Positions 1 to 6,678 of a stretch of 11,999 nucleotides of DNA are shown piece after piece (the first letter of the stretch is position 1; every line of letters starts with the position of its first letter). The stretch is from JAENVT01 sp031404635 (GTDB taxonomy: Bacteria; Actinomycetota; Acidimicrobiia; Acidimicrobiales; Ilumatobacteraceae). The stretch is from the NCBI GenBank assembly GCA_031404635.1, contig JANNHY010000035.1, forward strand, positions 1 to 11,999, read 5' to 3'. The position numbers were made by a program, and so were the translations under genes. A model generated the notes under the pieces. The model was not told where the DNA came from. It made no database searches and saw only the letters and a program-made list of their open reading frames with translations.

Positions 1-2
1 TC

Positions 3-737
3 TTGACGTGGCTGCTCCAGCCGCTGCTGTTCCTGTTCATCCTCGGGCCCGGGCTGCAGTCGCTGTCGGCCGGGTCCACCGACGGCGTGGACCTCACCAC
101 GTTCATGTTCCCCGGGATCGTCTGCATGGCGCTGGTGTACAGCGCCATCTTCAGCGCGGCCTCGCTGGTGTGGGACCGGGAGCTCGGGTTCATGCGGGAG
201 ATGATGGTGGCGCCGGTCAGCCGGTGGTCGATCGTCGTCGGCAAGTGCCTGGGAGGTACGACGATCGCGGCGAGCCAGGGTGTGATCGTGCTGGCCCTGG
301 CCGGCCTCGTGCACGTGCCCTACGACCCGATGCTCCTCCTCGGCATCTTCGGCCTGGAGCTGCTCATCGCTTTCACGGTCACCGCCTTTGGTGTGATGGT
401 CGCCACCGGCATCAAGCAGGCTCAGACCTTCACGAGCGTTGTGCAGTTGCTCGTGATGCCGATGATCTTCCTGTCCGGCGCGCTGTACCCCGTCTCGGGT
501 TTGCCCACCTGGCTGCGCGTGCTCAACCGCCTCAACCCGCTGACCTACGCCGTCGACCCGATGCGGCGGCTGGTGTTCGACCACCTCGACATCTCCGATG
601 CCGCGCGGCGCACGCTTGCCCCCGGCGTCACATGGTGGGGCTGGCGTGTGCCTTCGCTCGTCGAGGCGGGGATCGTGCTGGCTCTCGGCGTGGCGATGCT
701 GGCGGTCGCCATCTTCCAGTTCACGCGTACAGAGTGA
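3..737 (+). CDS. ABC-2 type transporter permease, DrrB-like (5' partial)
   Basis: Membrane subunit of an ABC exporter, which would form the channel in the plasma membrane and pair with an ATPase encoded upstream, outside the window. About six hydrophobic segments are visible, near residues 3-20, 35-55, 82-102, 110-135, 145-165 and 217-240. The stretch VWDRELGFMREMMVAPVSR between segments two and three matches the loop characteristic of DrrB/ABC-2 permeases (family knowledge), and an LSGALYPVSGLP-type stretch follows segment five. The frame is open to the first base. The TTG at position 3 lies inside what should be the first membrane helix, so the true start is upstream and roughly 30-50 N-terminal residues are missing. 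The substrate cannot be read from the sequence; relatives export antibiotics, lipids or polysaccharides. The gene is convergent with the PIN gene, with 48 nt between stops and no obvious hairpin terminator. Confidence 0.9.
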   Translation: MTWLLQPLLFLFILGPGLQSLSAGSTDGVDLTTFMFPGIVCMALVYSAIFSAASLVWDRELGFMREMMVAPVSRWSIVVGKCLGGTTIAASQGVIVLALAGLVHVPYDPMLLLGIFGLELLIAFTVTAFGVMVATGIKQAQTFTSVVQLLVMPMIFLSGALYPVSGLPTWLRVLNRLNPLTYAVDPMRRLVFDHLDISDAARRTLAPGVTWWGWRVPSLVEAGIVLALGVAMLAVAIFQFTRTE

Positions 738-785
738 CCTACCGGCGAGTGGAATCACGGCTGCGGTCGCCGATGGCTTCGACTG

Positions 786-1167
786 TCATACCGCGACGAT
801 GTCGATCAGGTGCTCGATCCCGACGAGGTCTGCGGCGTTGCGGGTGTAGAGGCGGGCACCGTGGGCGTGCGCTGTCGCTGCGATCAGCAGGTCCATCACC
901 GGCGAGCGCGGTTGGCGGCCGGTGCCGGCAATTGCGGCAGCGAGTTGCCCATAACTTACTGCCACGTCGTCGTCGACCGGGAGTGCGTCTAAACTTGCGT
1001 TGCAGATCCGAAAGCCTTCGGAGTCGCTTGGCCCGGATAGCCGCGTCAGCTGTGACGAGTACGCCGAAATGCAACTCGGCGAGCGAGGCGGCGCTGATCG
1101 CAAGTTCCCCTTCCAACTCGGGCACGTCGGTGGCGAGCAACACACTGGTGTCAAGAATCGCCTTCAT
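786..1167 (-). pseudogene. PIN-domain ribonuclease (VapC-like), frameshifted
   Basis: A VapC/PIN-type Mg-dependent RNase gene split over two frames. The first frame (ATG at 1167) gives MKAILDTSVLLATDVPELEG and continues to DLQRKF. The remainder, DALPVDDDVAVSYGQ to VMDLLIAATAHAHGARLYTRNAADL, is in another frame and stops at 786. Deleting one base near 990 (the A after AAG TTT on the coding strand) restores a 126-aa protein with PIN acidic positions D6, E31, D92 and N110/D113, close to normal VapC length. It starts 12 nt after the stop of the DprA-like gene and probably shares its transcript. No antitoxin gene precedes it, which is unusual for VapC. The change could be a real mutation, a sequencing error, or a +1 frameshift site, since the codon reached is AGA, rare in high-GC genomes. 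Domain identity is firm; functional state is not. Confidence 0.82.
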
Positions 1168-1179
1168 CGCCGTGCTCAG

Positions 1180-2178
1180 TCAGAGATGGAGCTTGCCTAC
1201 GCCGGCCTGCACCGCATGCTCGTTCCTTTGCTCGCAGGCCTCGACGTCTTGCCAGAACCGCAGTACCCGTGGCTCGGAAGGGCGCTCAGTGATGTCGAAC
1301 ACGTCGTGGACGTCGGTGATGGATGCGCCGCCGAGCGTCACCAACGCGGCGTTGCCGGGGCCTGCGCCGTCGCCCGTCCAGACCGCCACGGGGCCGAAGC
1401 CGCGGCGAATCGCCTCCTTGGCTCCCTCCCAAGTGCCACCGGAACCGTTGTCGGAACACACCACCAGCGTGACATCGGCCAGGCCATACACGATCCTGTT
1501 GCGCCCCATCGCGCTGCCGGCGGTGAATCGCATAGCCGGCGCGTAGGGGCCGGCGATGCACAACTCACCGTTGTGAACCCTTCGCCGCACCTCCGGGCTG
1601 CGGGCCGCGACCCTCAGTCCCTCGGCAGGAACACCGACGACGGCGCCACCACCGTCGAGAGCGCCTGTCATCGATTCCTGGTCGATCCCACGCGCAAGGC
1701 CGCTGACCAGCGGAACTCCCGCCTCGACCGCGACGTGTGCCGCTGATCGCGCAACCTCAAGTGCGGCCGGGCTGGCGTCGCGTGAACCCACGACACCCAG
1801 GCCTCCGGCCGAGAGCCACTCGACCGGTCCGGCCACGGTGAGAAACGGCGGACACGTGGTGCCCAGACGTTGGATCAGCCGTGCCGGGAATGCGGCGTCG
1901 AACGTCGACAGCAGCCTGACGCCCTCCTCTTGCAGACGCTCGCGCTCGTAGGCGAACGCCGTCGTGGCGCCGAGCAGGGTCGTGATCCGCTGGGCCTCAA
2001 TGGTGTCGCCACCGAGCAACTCGGCAACAGCTCGCTCGTCGACTGCCAGAAGTACGCCGGGGTCGGGAACCTTGGCGATGAGCGCCCAGTACTCACCTGC
2101 GCTGAGGGGCTTCGCGGCAACGTCGACCAGGCGATTGGTGAGCAACAATGCAGCCAGGGCGGTGTCGGACACGATCAC
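1180..2178 (-). CDS. DprA-like (SLOG/Rossmann) DNA-processing protein
   Basis: A 332-aa protein related to DprA/Smf, which binds ssDNA and loads RecA in transformation; DprA belongs to the SLOG nucleotide-binding superfamily. Seen: an N-terminal helical part (1-95), then a Rossmann core with VVGSRDAS (129-136), SGLARGID (159-166), GRNRIVYGLADVTLVV (225-240) and GSGGTWEGAKEA (245-256), plus a GNAALVTLGGASITDV tail resembling the end of the DprA core. The glycine-rich SGGTWEGA loop replaces the canonical SGSLxTA form, so this is a divergent branch rather than housekeeping DprA. No C-terminal winged helix is evident. The GTG start at 2178 overlaps the recQ stop (GTGA) and follows a GGGGAGAG ribosome-binding site, arguing for translational coupling. 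A longer ORF reaching to 2643 merely shadows recQ. Context suggests a partner of the helicase-PRTase, possibly in defence; that role is inferred. Confidence 0.85.
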   Translation of the reverse strand: MIVSDTALAALLLTNRLVDVAAKPLSAGEYWALIAKVPDPGVLLAVDERAVAELLGGDTIEAQRITTLLGATTAFAYERERLQEEGVRLLSTFDAAFPARLIQRLGTTCPPFLTVAGPVEWLSAGGLGVVGSRDASPAALEVARSAAHVAVEAGVPLVSGLARGIDQESMTGALDGGGAVVGVPAEGLRVAARSPEVRRRVHNGELCIAGPYAPAMRFTAGSAMGRNRIVYGLADVTLVVCSDNGSGGTWEGAKEAIRRGFGPVAVWTGDGAGPGNAALVTLGGASITDVHDVFDITERPSEPRVLRFWQDVEACEQRNEHAVQAGVGKLHL

Positions 2179-4223
2179 GAGTCTCTCCCCATCGTCGACG
2201 CGAGGGCAAGGGGGAACACTTGCCCGGCTCCAGCTAGCCGCAGTCTCCTGGCGACCTCGGTGAACGTCCACCGGGAGTCGACGAGGTCGTCGACCAGTAA
2301 GACCGGTCCGGAAGGTACGACACCGCTGACGGCGAATGCGCCATCGACATTGGCGTGCTGATGGGCGCTGTTCCGCATGCTCGTCTGTTGAGGCGTGTCG
2401 CGGATCTTTCGGACGACGTCGTGAACTGCCAGGTCGAGTATTTCGCCGATTCGACGCGCCAGGTCGCCGACCAACAATGGGTGGCGCAGCGACGGGACGA
2501 ACGCGACCCATGTGGGCGCCGGCGCCGGTGCCCATTCGCGAATCATGTCGACCGCAGCGCCGACGAGGCGATCGTCGAAGCGAGTTCCGTCGTGTTTGCC
2601 CGTCACGACGAGCGAGCCCCAACCCCGATCGCCCCACGCGCACAGGGCTCGGCCGGTGTCAAACCTCTCCGCCTCAGGGATGGAGTGCCCCACGAGTCGC
2701 TTGCGCGGCTCGATCGTGATGAAGCCCTGGCGAAGATACAACCTCGCCGCCGCCACCTCGGCGGGGTCGAGCGGACCGCGGAACCGAGCCTGCGCACAGA
2801 CGTCGCAGACGCCGCACACCTCTGACGCCGCATCATCGAGCACACGGGTCAGAAAGCGCATGCGGCACGAATTGGTACTTGCGTATTCGCGCATCTGTTG
2901 CTGCTCGACCCGCCTCGCCGCCGTGACCGCGTGAACCCGCTCCGTCGGGTACTTCCACGGCTTCAAGGTGCGTTCATACGTCTGGGCGCGCAATCGCGTG
3001 AGAGCGCCTTCGACCGTCAGTTGCTTCAGAACCAGCTCGAGTGTCGAATGCCTCATGTTGACGTCCGCTTCGACCCCAGCGAGGGTGACCGGACCCCTAG
3101 CGTCATCGAAGACAGCGAGCACTTCGTCGACGTGTCGTGCATCCGGGAACGCCTGCTGGATGAACCAGTCCTGGATCTGGGCATCCTCGGTGCCTCGCAA
3201 CAGCACCGCCACCGACGAGTCGAGTGCTCGACCCGCACGGCCCACCTGCTGGTAGTAGGCGACGGGTGACCCGGGCGCCTGGAAATGGACGACGAAACCG
3301 AGATCGGGTTTGTCGTAGCCCATCCCGAGTGCCGTGGTCGCGACCAGTGCCTTGATCTCGTTCGCCTGCAGAGCAGCCTCGGCTTCGAGACGATGTTCGT
3401 TCTCGAGGTCGCCTGAGTAGGCCATCACCGAGTGCCCGCGCTGCGACAGCCAGTCGGCGACCCGCCGGGTGTCGTCGACGGTGAGGCAGTAAATGATGCC
3501 CGAGCCCGGAAGATCGCCGAGGCGGTGATCGAGCCAGCACAACCGCTCCGCGGCGTCGGGCAGATCGATGACCTGCAACGAGAGGCCGTCTCGTGTCAGC
3601 GGTCCGCGGAGAACGTTCATCGTGATACCAAGCTGCGTGGCCACATCGTCGACGACCCGATCGTTCGCGGTGGCAGTGCAACCGAGCACGGGGAATCGGC
3701 CAGGTAGTCCATCGATCATCTGGCCGAGGCGCCGATAGTCGGGGCGGAAGTCGTGACCCCAGTCGGAGATGCAGTGTGCTTCGTCGATCACGATCAATCC
3801 CGGCCTGCGGCCCACCAACGGCATCACCTTGTCGCCGAACTCCGGGTTGGCGAGCCGCTCGGGCGAGATGAGCAGCAGATCCACCTCGTCGCGCTCCAAA
3901 AGGTCGGCGATCTCACTGACCTTCGTGGCGGACGCGGAGTTGATCGTGTATGCCCGCAGGCCCAGTCGAGCCGCTGCCTCCAACTGGTTGCGCATCAGCG
4001 CCAATAGAGGAGAGATCAGCAGCGTCGGGCCGAAACCGGCGTCGCGCAGCAGCCGCGTGGCCAGGAAGTAGACAGCGCTCTTGCCCCAGCCTGTGCGTTG
4101 CACGAGCAGCACCCGCTCGCGGCGGACCGCCAGAGCCTCGACCGCCTCGCGTTGACCCGCGCGGAACGCAACACCTGGTCGCCCGGTGAGCCGTTCGAGT
4201 GCCCGGTCAAGATCGTCTGCCAC
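2175..4223 (-). CDS. RecQ-family ATP-dependent DNA helicase fused to phosphoribosyltransferase domain
   Basis: A 682-aa superfamily 2 helicase expected to unwind DNA 3'-5' using ATP. Seen in order: motif 0 (FRAGQ, 20-24), a variant Walker A (RTGWGKS, K48), DEAH at 147-150 followed by CISDWGHDFRPDYRRL as in RecQ, TAT motif III (183-185), motif V ATTALGMGYDKPDLG and motif VI QQVGRAGR (325-332), then a RecQ zinc module C453...C470-x2-C473-x2-C476. No HRDC domain follows. Residues about 540-676 look like a type I PRTase, with the PRPP-binding signature VLLVDDLVDSRWT (641-653). The GTG start at 4223 has TACCCT six nt upstream, suggesting a leaderless transcript. The 3' end overlaps the DprA-like start by 4 nt. 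The PRTase might make or consume a nucleotide sensed by the SLOG partner; that is speculation. Confidence 0.93.
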   Translation of the reverse strand: MADDLDRALERLTGRPGVAFRAGQREAVEALAVRRERVLLVQRTGWGKSAVYFLATRLLRDAGFGPTLLISPLLALMRNQLEAAARLGLRAYTINSASATKVSEIADLLERDEVDLLLISPERLANPEFGDKVMPLVGRRPGLIVIDEAHCISDWGHDFRPDYRRLGQMIDGLPGRFPVLGCTATANDRVVDDVATQLGITMNVLRGPLTRDGLSLQVIDLPDAAERLCWLDHRLGDLPGSGIIYCLTVDDTRRVADWLSQRGHSVMAYSGDLENEHRLEAEAALQANEIKALVATTALGMGYDKPDLGFVVHFQAPGSPVAYYQQVGRAGRALDSSVAVLLRGTEDAQIQDWFIQQAFPDARHVDEVLAVFDDARGPVTLAGVEADVNMRHSTLELVLKQLTVEGALTRLRAQTYERTLKPWKYPTERVHAVTAARRVEQQQMREYASTNSCRMRFLTRVLDDAASEVCGVCDVCAQARFRGPLDPAEVAAARLYLRQGFITIEPRKRLVGHSIPEAERFDTGRALCAWGDRGWGSLVVTGKHDGTRFDDRLVGAAVDMIREWAPAPAPTWVAFVPSLRHPLLVGDLARRIGEILDLAVHDVVRKIRDTPQQTSMRNSAHQHANVDGAFAVSGVVPSGPVLLVDDLVDSRWTFTEVARRLRLAGAGQVFPLALASTMGRDS

Positions 4224-4229
4224 ACGGCC

Positions 4230-4235
4230 AGGGTA
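4230..4235 (-). promoter_or_regulatory. Putative -10 element of recQ-PRTase, leaderless
   Basis: TACCCT on the minus strand, six nt before the GTG start. It fits the actinobacterial TANNNT -10 hexamer at a distance placing transcription at or next to the start codon. No convincing -35 box is seen. It would let recQ be transcribed independently of the 100-aa gene 71 nt upstream. Confidence 0.5.
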
Positions 4236-4294
4236 CGCAGCGGGTGCGACACAGTGGCTTGAGCGTTGCTGCCCACCATGTGAGAGGGAACGGT

Positions 4295-4597
4295 TCAGCC
4301 CGGCGGCTCAGTCATCTCGTCGTAGTCCGCGGCGAGACGATCTCGAACGGCGGGCATTGGCAGGAGGGCGTCGATACGGTCGAAGAACTGTTCGGGTGAA
4401 TAGGACCTGGCGTTCAGGCACGCTGGCGACGTTTGCTGGCCGAGCGTTTTGGCGGTGGCGAGTACCTCTGACCGGAAAGGATCCGGCACTTCATCCCAGG
4501 ATCGTGCCGTGGCCGCAGCGACCGCGTCAGCGCGCTCCTGTGGACTCATCTTGTCCATGCCTGCGGCAGTGATTGTCGTCTTGGCGTCGTCGGCCAT
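4295..4597 (-). CDS. Small hypothetical protein, 100 aa
   Basis: Not recognised. The product is soluble-looking and acidic, with no signal peptide, membrane segment or cysteine cluster. Its first half (SPQERADAVAAATARSWDEV) is predicted helical and contains the only arginine-rich helix; the tail ends in TEPPG. The ATG at 4597 is chosen because TAGGGT lies six nt upstream, like other starts in this window, and because the frame opens with a plausible MADDAKTTITAAG. It points the same way as recQ-PRTase, 71 nt downstream, so the two may share a transcript. A role as an accessory or regulator of the helicase/DprA cluster is possible but nothing in the protein shows it. Third-position GC supports coding. 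Confidence 0.65.
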   Translation of the reverse strand: MADDAKTTITAAGMDKMSPQERADAVAAATARSWDEVPDPFRSEVLATAKTLGQQTSPACLNARSYSPEQFFDRIDALLPMPAVRDRLAADYDEMTEPPG

Positions 4598-4603
4598 GAA
4601 ACG

Positions 4604-4624
4604 ACCCTACTGTCACAATGTCAC
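4604..4624 (-). promoter_or_regulatory. Leaderless -10 (TAGGGT) with adjoining tandem GTGACA repeats
   Basis: On the minus strand TAGGGT (4609-4604) lies six nt before the ATG at 4597. Immediately upstream are two direct copies of GTGACA with an 8-bp period (GTGACATTGTGACA, 4624-4611), which could bind a regulator over the promoter. The -10 call rests on position and TANNNT form; the repeat may be chance. Confidence 0.4.
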
Positions 4625-4707
4625 CGGCGGTCTCGGCTGCGCTCGCCCACCACCTCGAGACCCTGCACCCTTCGAGGCTGGGATCGGACGCATCGTTGCT
4701 CGATCGC

Positions 4708-4713
4708 TAGGGT
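4708..4713 (+). promoter_or_regulatory. Putative -10 (TAGGGT) of the 636-aa gene, leaderless
   Basis: TAGGGT ends seven nt before the GTG at 4721, the same hexamer used divergently at 4609-4604. No Shine-Dalgarno lies between it and the start, consistent with a leaderless mRNA. No clear -35 is visible. Confidence 0.45.
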
Positions 4714-4720
4714 CCGACCT

Positions 4721-6631
4721 GTGACGCTCGTGTTTGGACCGGATGATCAGGAAGGTTTCGACGCGGCCCGTGACCGCATCGTCGCCGCATTCGAGGACGC
4801 TCACGATCGCGGGTTGGGTCACGTTGCCGCGCAGGTGCTCGATTTCAAGTGGGGTTATCTCGATGGCGATCTCGATCACTGGTCACCCGAGGATGTCGAA
4901 GAGATCCTGCTCCGGTTGTACCCGGGGAAGGTGATGCTCGATGCTGCGGCGATCGCCGACGTGCCGGCGGGTTTCGCCGCGCTTCTGCGTTTCCTCGGCC
5001 GTGATCGGCTCGAACACGAGCCTCCATTGGACGTGCTCGCAACGTTCGTCGAGCGTCTGGCAACACGCTTCCACGCGGCAATGAACGACGAGAACAACTG
5101 GTCGTTCGGGAAGCGCATGTGGTCGACAGCTCTGGCCGAGGGTGTCGACTTCGGCGATGAGGCGGCGATTGGTCAATGGGTCGAAGGGTTCAACCAACGC
5201 TCGCTTGGTGAACGTGATCAGATCCTTGGCCGACTCCCGGCGCCGCATCCCGGCATCGGCTCAACGCTGCTCGGATCGCTACCACCCGTCGTCCTGGCGT
5301 CGGATGACGAGTTGCAGATGATGGCGGCCGGCACCGCTGTCGTGCGCCGCCTGATTCGGCTCGTCGACTTCGTCGGTGCAGGTCGGGCTGTGACCGACAA
5401 GGGCAACCTCAGGCTGGCAGACGGCAAGGACCTCGTCGCCCTTCTCGAGACCGACGACCGCGTCGACGGTCAGATCGGCGATCACGTGTTCAAGACGAAG
5501 AGCAGCGAAGACCTCCGCGATGTCGACTTCACTTACCGCCTCGCTCTGGCAGCAGACATGCTCAACATTGACGGGCGCAAGGTCGTTCCCGGCCGTAACG
5601 TCGGGTGGGCGCCGGATGCGCCGCTCGACATCTGCTACGGGGCGTTCCTTGTGCTGTTGCAGTTGGTGGGGCCGACTCAGCATCACTATCGCAAGCACAA
5701 CTACGGATGGGACTGGTTCGCCGAGGATCTCGACCGGCAGTTGGCCCCGATAATGCTCGAGCTGTACCGGCACCGCGACCCGTACGACATCGACGACCTC
5801 GCCGAGCAGGCGTGGGACTCCCTCAACGCCACGTTCGACCTGTCAGACGTTCCCACCGACAAGCTCGAGTTCCATCGCGGTCTGGTCGACTCGTCGCTGC
5901 GTGACGCCCTCGACCGGCTCACCGAGATGGATCTCGTCTTCATCGCCGACGAGACCCATACCCCAACTCAATTCGGAGGCAGCCGTCGTTCGGGCGGCAC
6001 GGTTCGCCTGACGCCGCTCGGTCTGTGGGCGGTACAGCGCTTGGCCTCGCGGATCACCATTGCCCCCGTCGTCGGCGCGCTGCGGTCGTCCTCGGCACCT
6101 GAGCTGCTGCGCGCCGCGGCCGACCTACCAGAAGACATCGCCGATGCCGAGATCGATGCCTGGATCGAGCACCACGGCCACCACTCCGCCGGCGAGCTGT
6201 GTGCTGCGATCCGCGACGTCGACGAGACGGGCCGCGGGCTGGCTTTCCGCGCCCTGCTGCACATCGGCATCGAGGCTGCCGACGCAGTCGCCACGTTGGG
6301 CGACGACCCCGAGTTTGCCTCGTTCGTCACCGTCTGGCGCGTCGATACCCTCGCCGCGAGCGCTGAGGAGATGGACCGTTCCGGTGATCCAGAGGGATGG
6401 GTTCGGCTTCTGCACACGGTGGTCGAGCTGTGGGGGCCGCAAGCGGCCGTCGCCGCGTGGGCCGTGCCCGCAGCAGGGGCACCAGGGATCGAGGCCATGC
6501 TGAACATCGCCTGGCGAGTGAAGGGACAACGCACCGACGACGTGCTCGCCGCCATCGGCGGTCATCACCCCGACAAGCACATCGCCAAGGCAGCCCGCAA
6601 AGCGATGTTCAAGCACCGCAGCGCGCCGTGA
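4721..6631 (+). CDS. Hypothetical protein, 636 aa, winged-helix-like and alpha-repeat regions
   Basis: Not assigned to a named family. Seen: an N-terminal helical region with LDFKWGYLDGDLDHWSPEDV (40-59) and a PGKVMLD turn; a segment VGAGRAVTDKGNLRLADGKD (218-237) whose T-x-x-G-x-L pattern followed by a helix resembles a winged-helix wing, continuing to VFKTKSSEDLRDVDFTYRLALAADM; a second such segment near 388-442 (SLRDALDRLTEMDLV, then GGTVRLTPLGLWAVQRL); and from about 455 to the end amphipathic helices resembling HEAT/ARM repeats. No catalytic motif, signal peptide or membrane helix is seen. I recall actinobacterial hypothetical proteins with a similar middle segment, without known function. 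The GTG start follows TAGGGT by seven nt. It is divergent from the recQ cluster across 123 nt, so co-regulation is possible. A DNA-binding or scaffold role is a guess. Confidence 0.85.
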   Translation: MTLVFGPDDQEGFDAARDRIVAAFEDAHDRGLGHVAAQVLDFKWGYLDGDLDHWSPEDVEEILLRLYPGKVMLDAAAIADVPAGFAALLRFLGRDRLEHEPPLDVLATFVERLATRFHAAMNDENNWSFGKRMWSTALAEGVDFGDEAAIGQWVEGFNQRSLGERDQILGRLPAPHPGIGSTLLGSLPPVVLASDDELQMMAAGTAVVRRLIRLVDFVGAGRAVTDKGNLRLADGKDLVALLETDDRVDGQIGDHVFKTKSSEDLRDVDFTYRLALAADMLNIDGRKVVPGRNVGWAPDAPLDICYGAFLVLLQLVGPTQHHYRKHNYGWDWFAEDLDRQLAPIMLELYRHRDPYDIDDLAEQAWDSLNATFDLSDVPTDKLEFHRGLVDSSLRDALDRLTEMDLVFIADETHTPTQFGGSRRSGGTVRLTPLGLWAVQRLASRITIAPVVGALRSSSAPELLRAAADLPEDIADAEIDAWIEHHGHHSAGELCAAIRDVDETGRGLAFRALLHIGIEAADAVATLGDDPEFASFVTVWRVDTLAASAEEMDRSGDPEGWVRLLHTVVELWGPQAAVAAWAVPAAGAPGIEAMLNIAWRVKGQRTDDVLAAIGGHHPDKHIAKAARKAMFKHRSAP

Positions 6632-6661
6632 GCCCAGCGTCGTGTGGCTTACCGCTTCGAG

Positions 6662-6678
6662 ACTCCCTAGGGAGTGTG
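6662..6678. repeat. Palindromic repeat, left copy flanking the HNH gene
   Basis: ACTCCCTAGGGAGT (6662-6675) is a perfect 14-bp palindrome; extended to ACTCCCTAGGGAGTGTG it matches 16 of 17 bases at 7985-8001 in direct orientation. The TAG stop of the HNH gene sits at its centre. Two convergent genes end here, so a terminator role is possible, but the palindrome has no loop and no T tract. Confidence 0.75.

Noticed and set aside
1168..1240. A VapB-like antitoxin ahead of the first PIN gene
   Set aside because: The only frame here is the C-terminal tail of the DprA-like protein; no RHH or AbrB-like sequence is visible.
8..1546. 512-codon plus-strand open frame
   Set aside because: It overlaps the ABC permease and lies antisense to the PIN and DprA-like genes; its translation is arginine/proline-rich low-complexity shadow sequence.
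2179..2643. N-terminal extension of the DprA-like ORF
   Set aside because: It lies inside recQ-PRTase in another frame and reads as Arg-rich noise; the GTG at 2178 with a good ribosome-binding site and 4-nt overlap is the better start.
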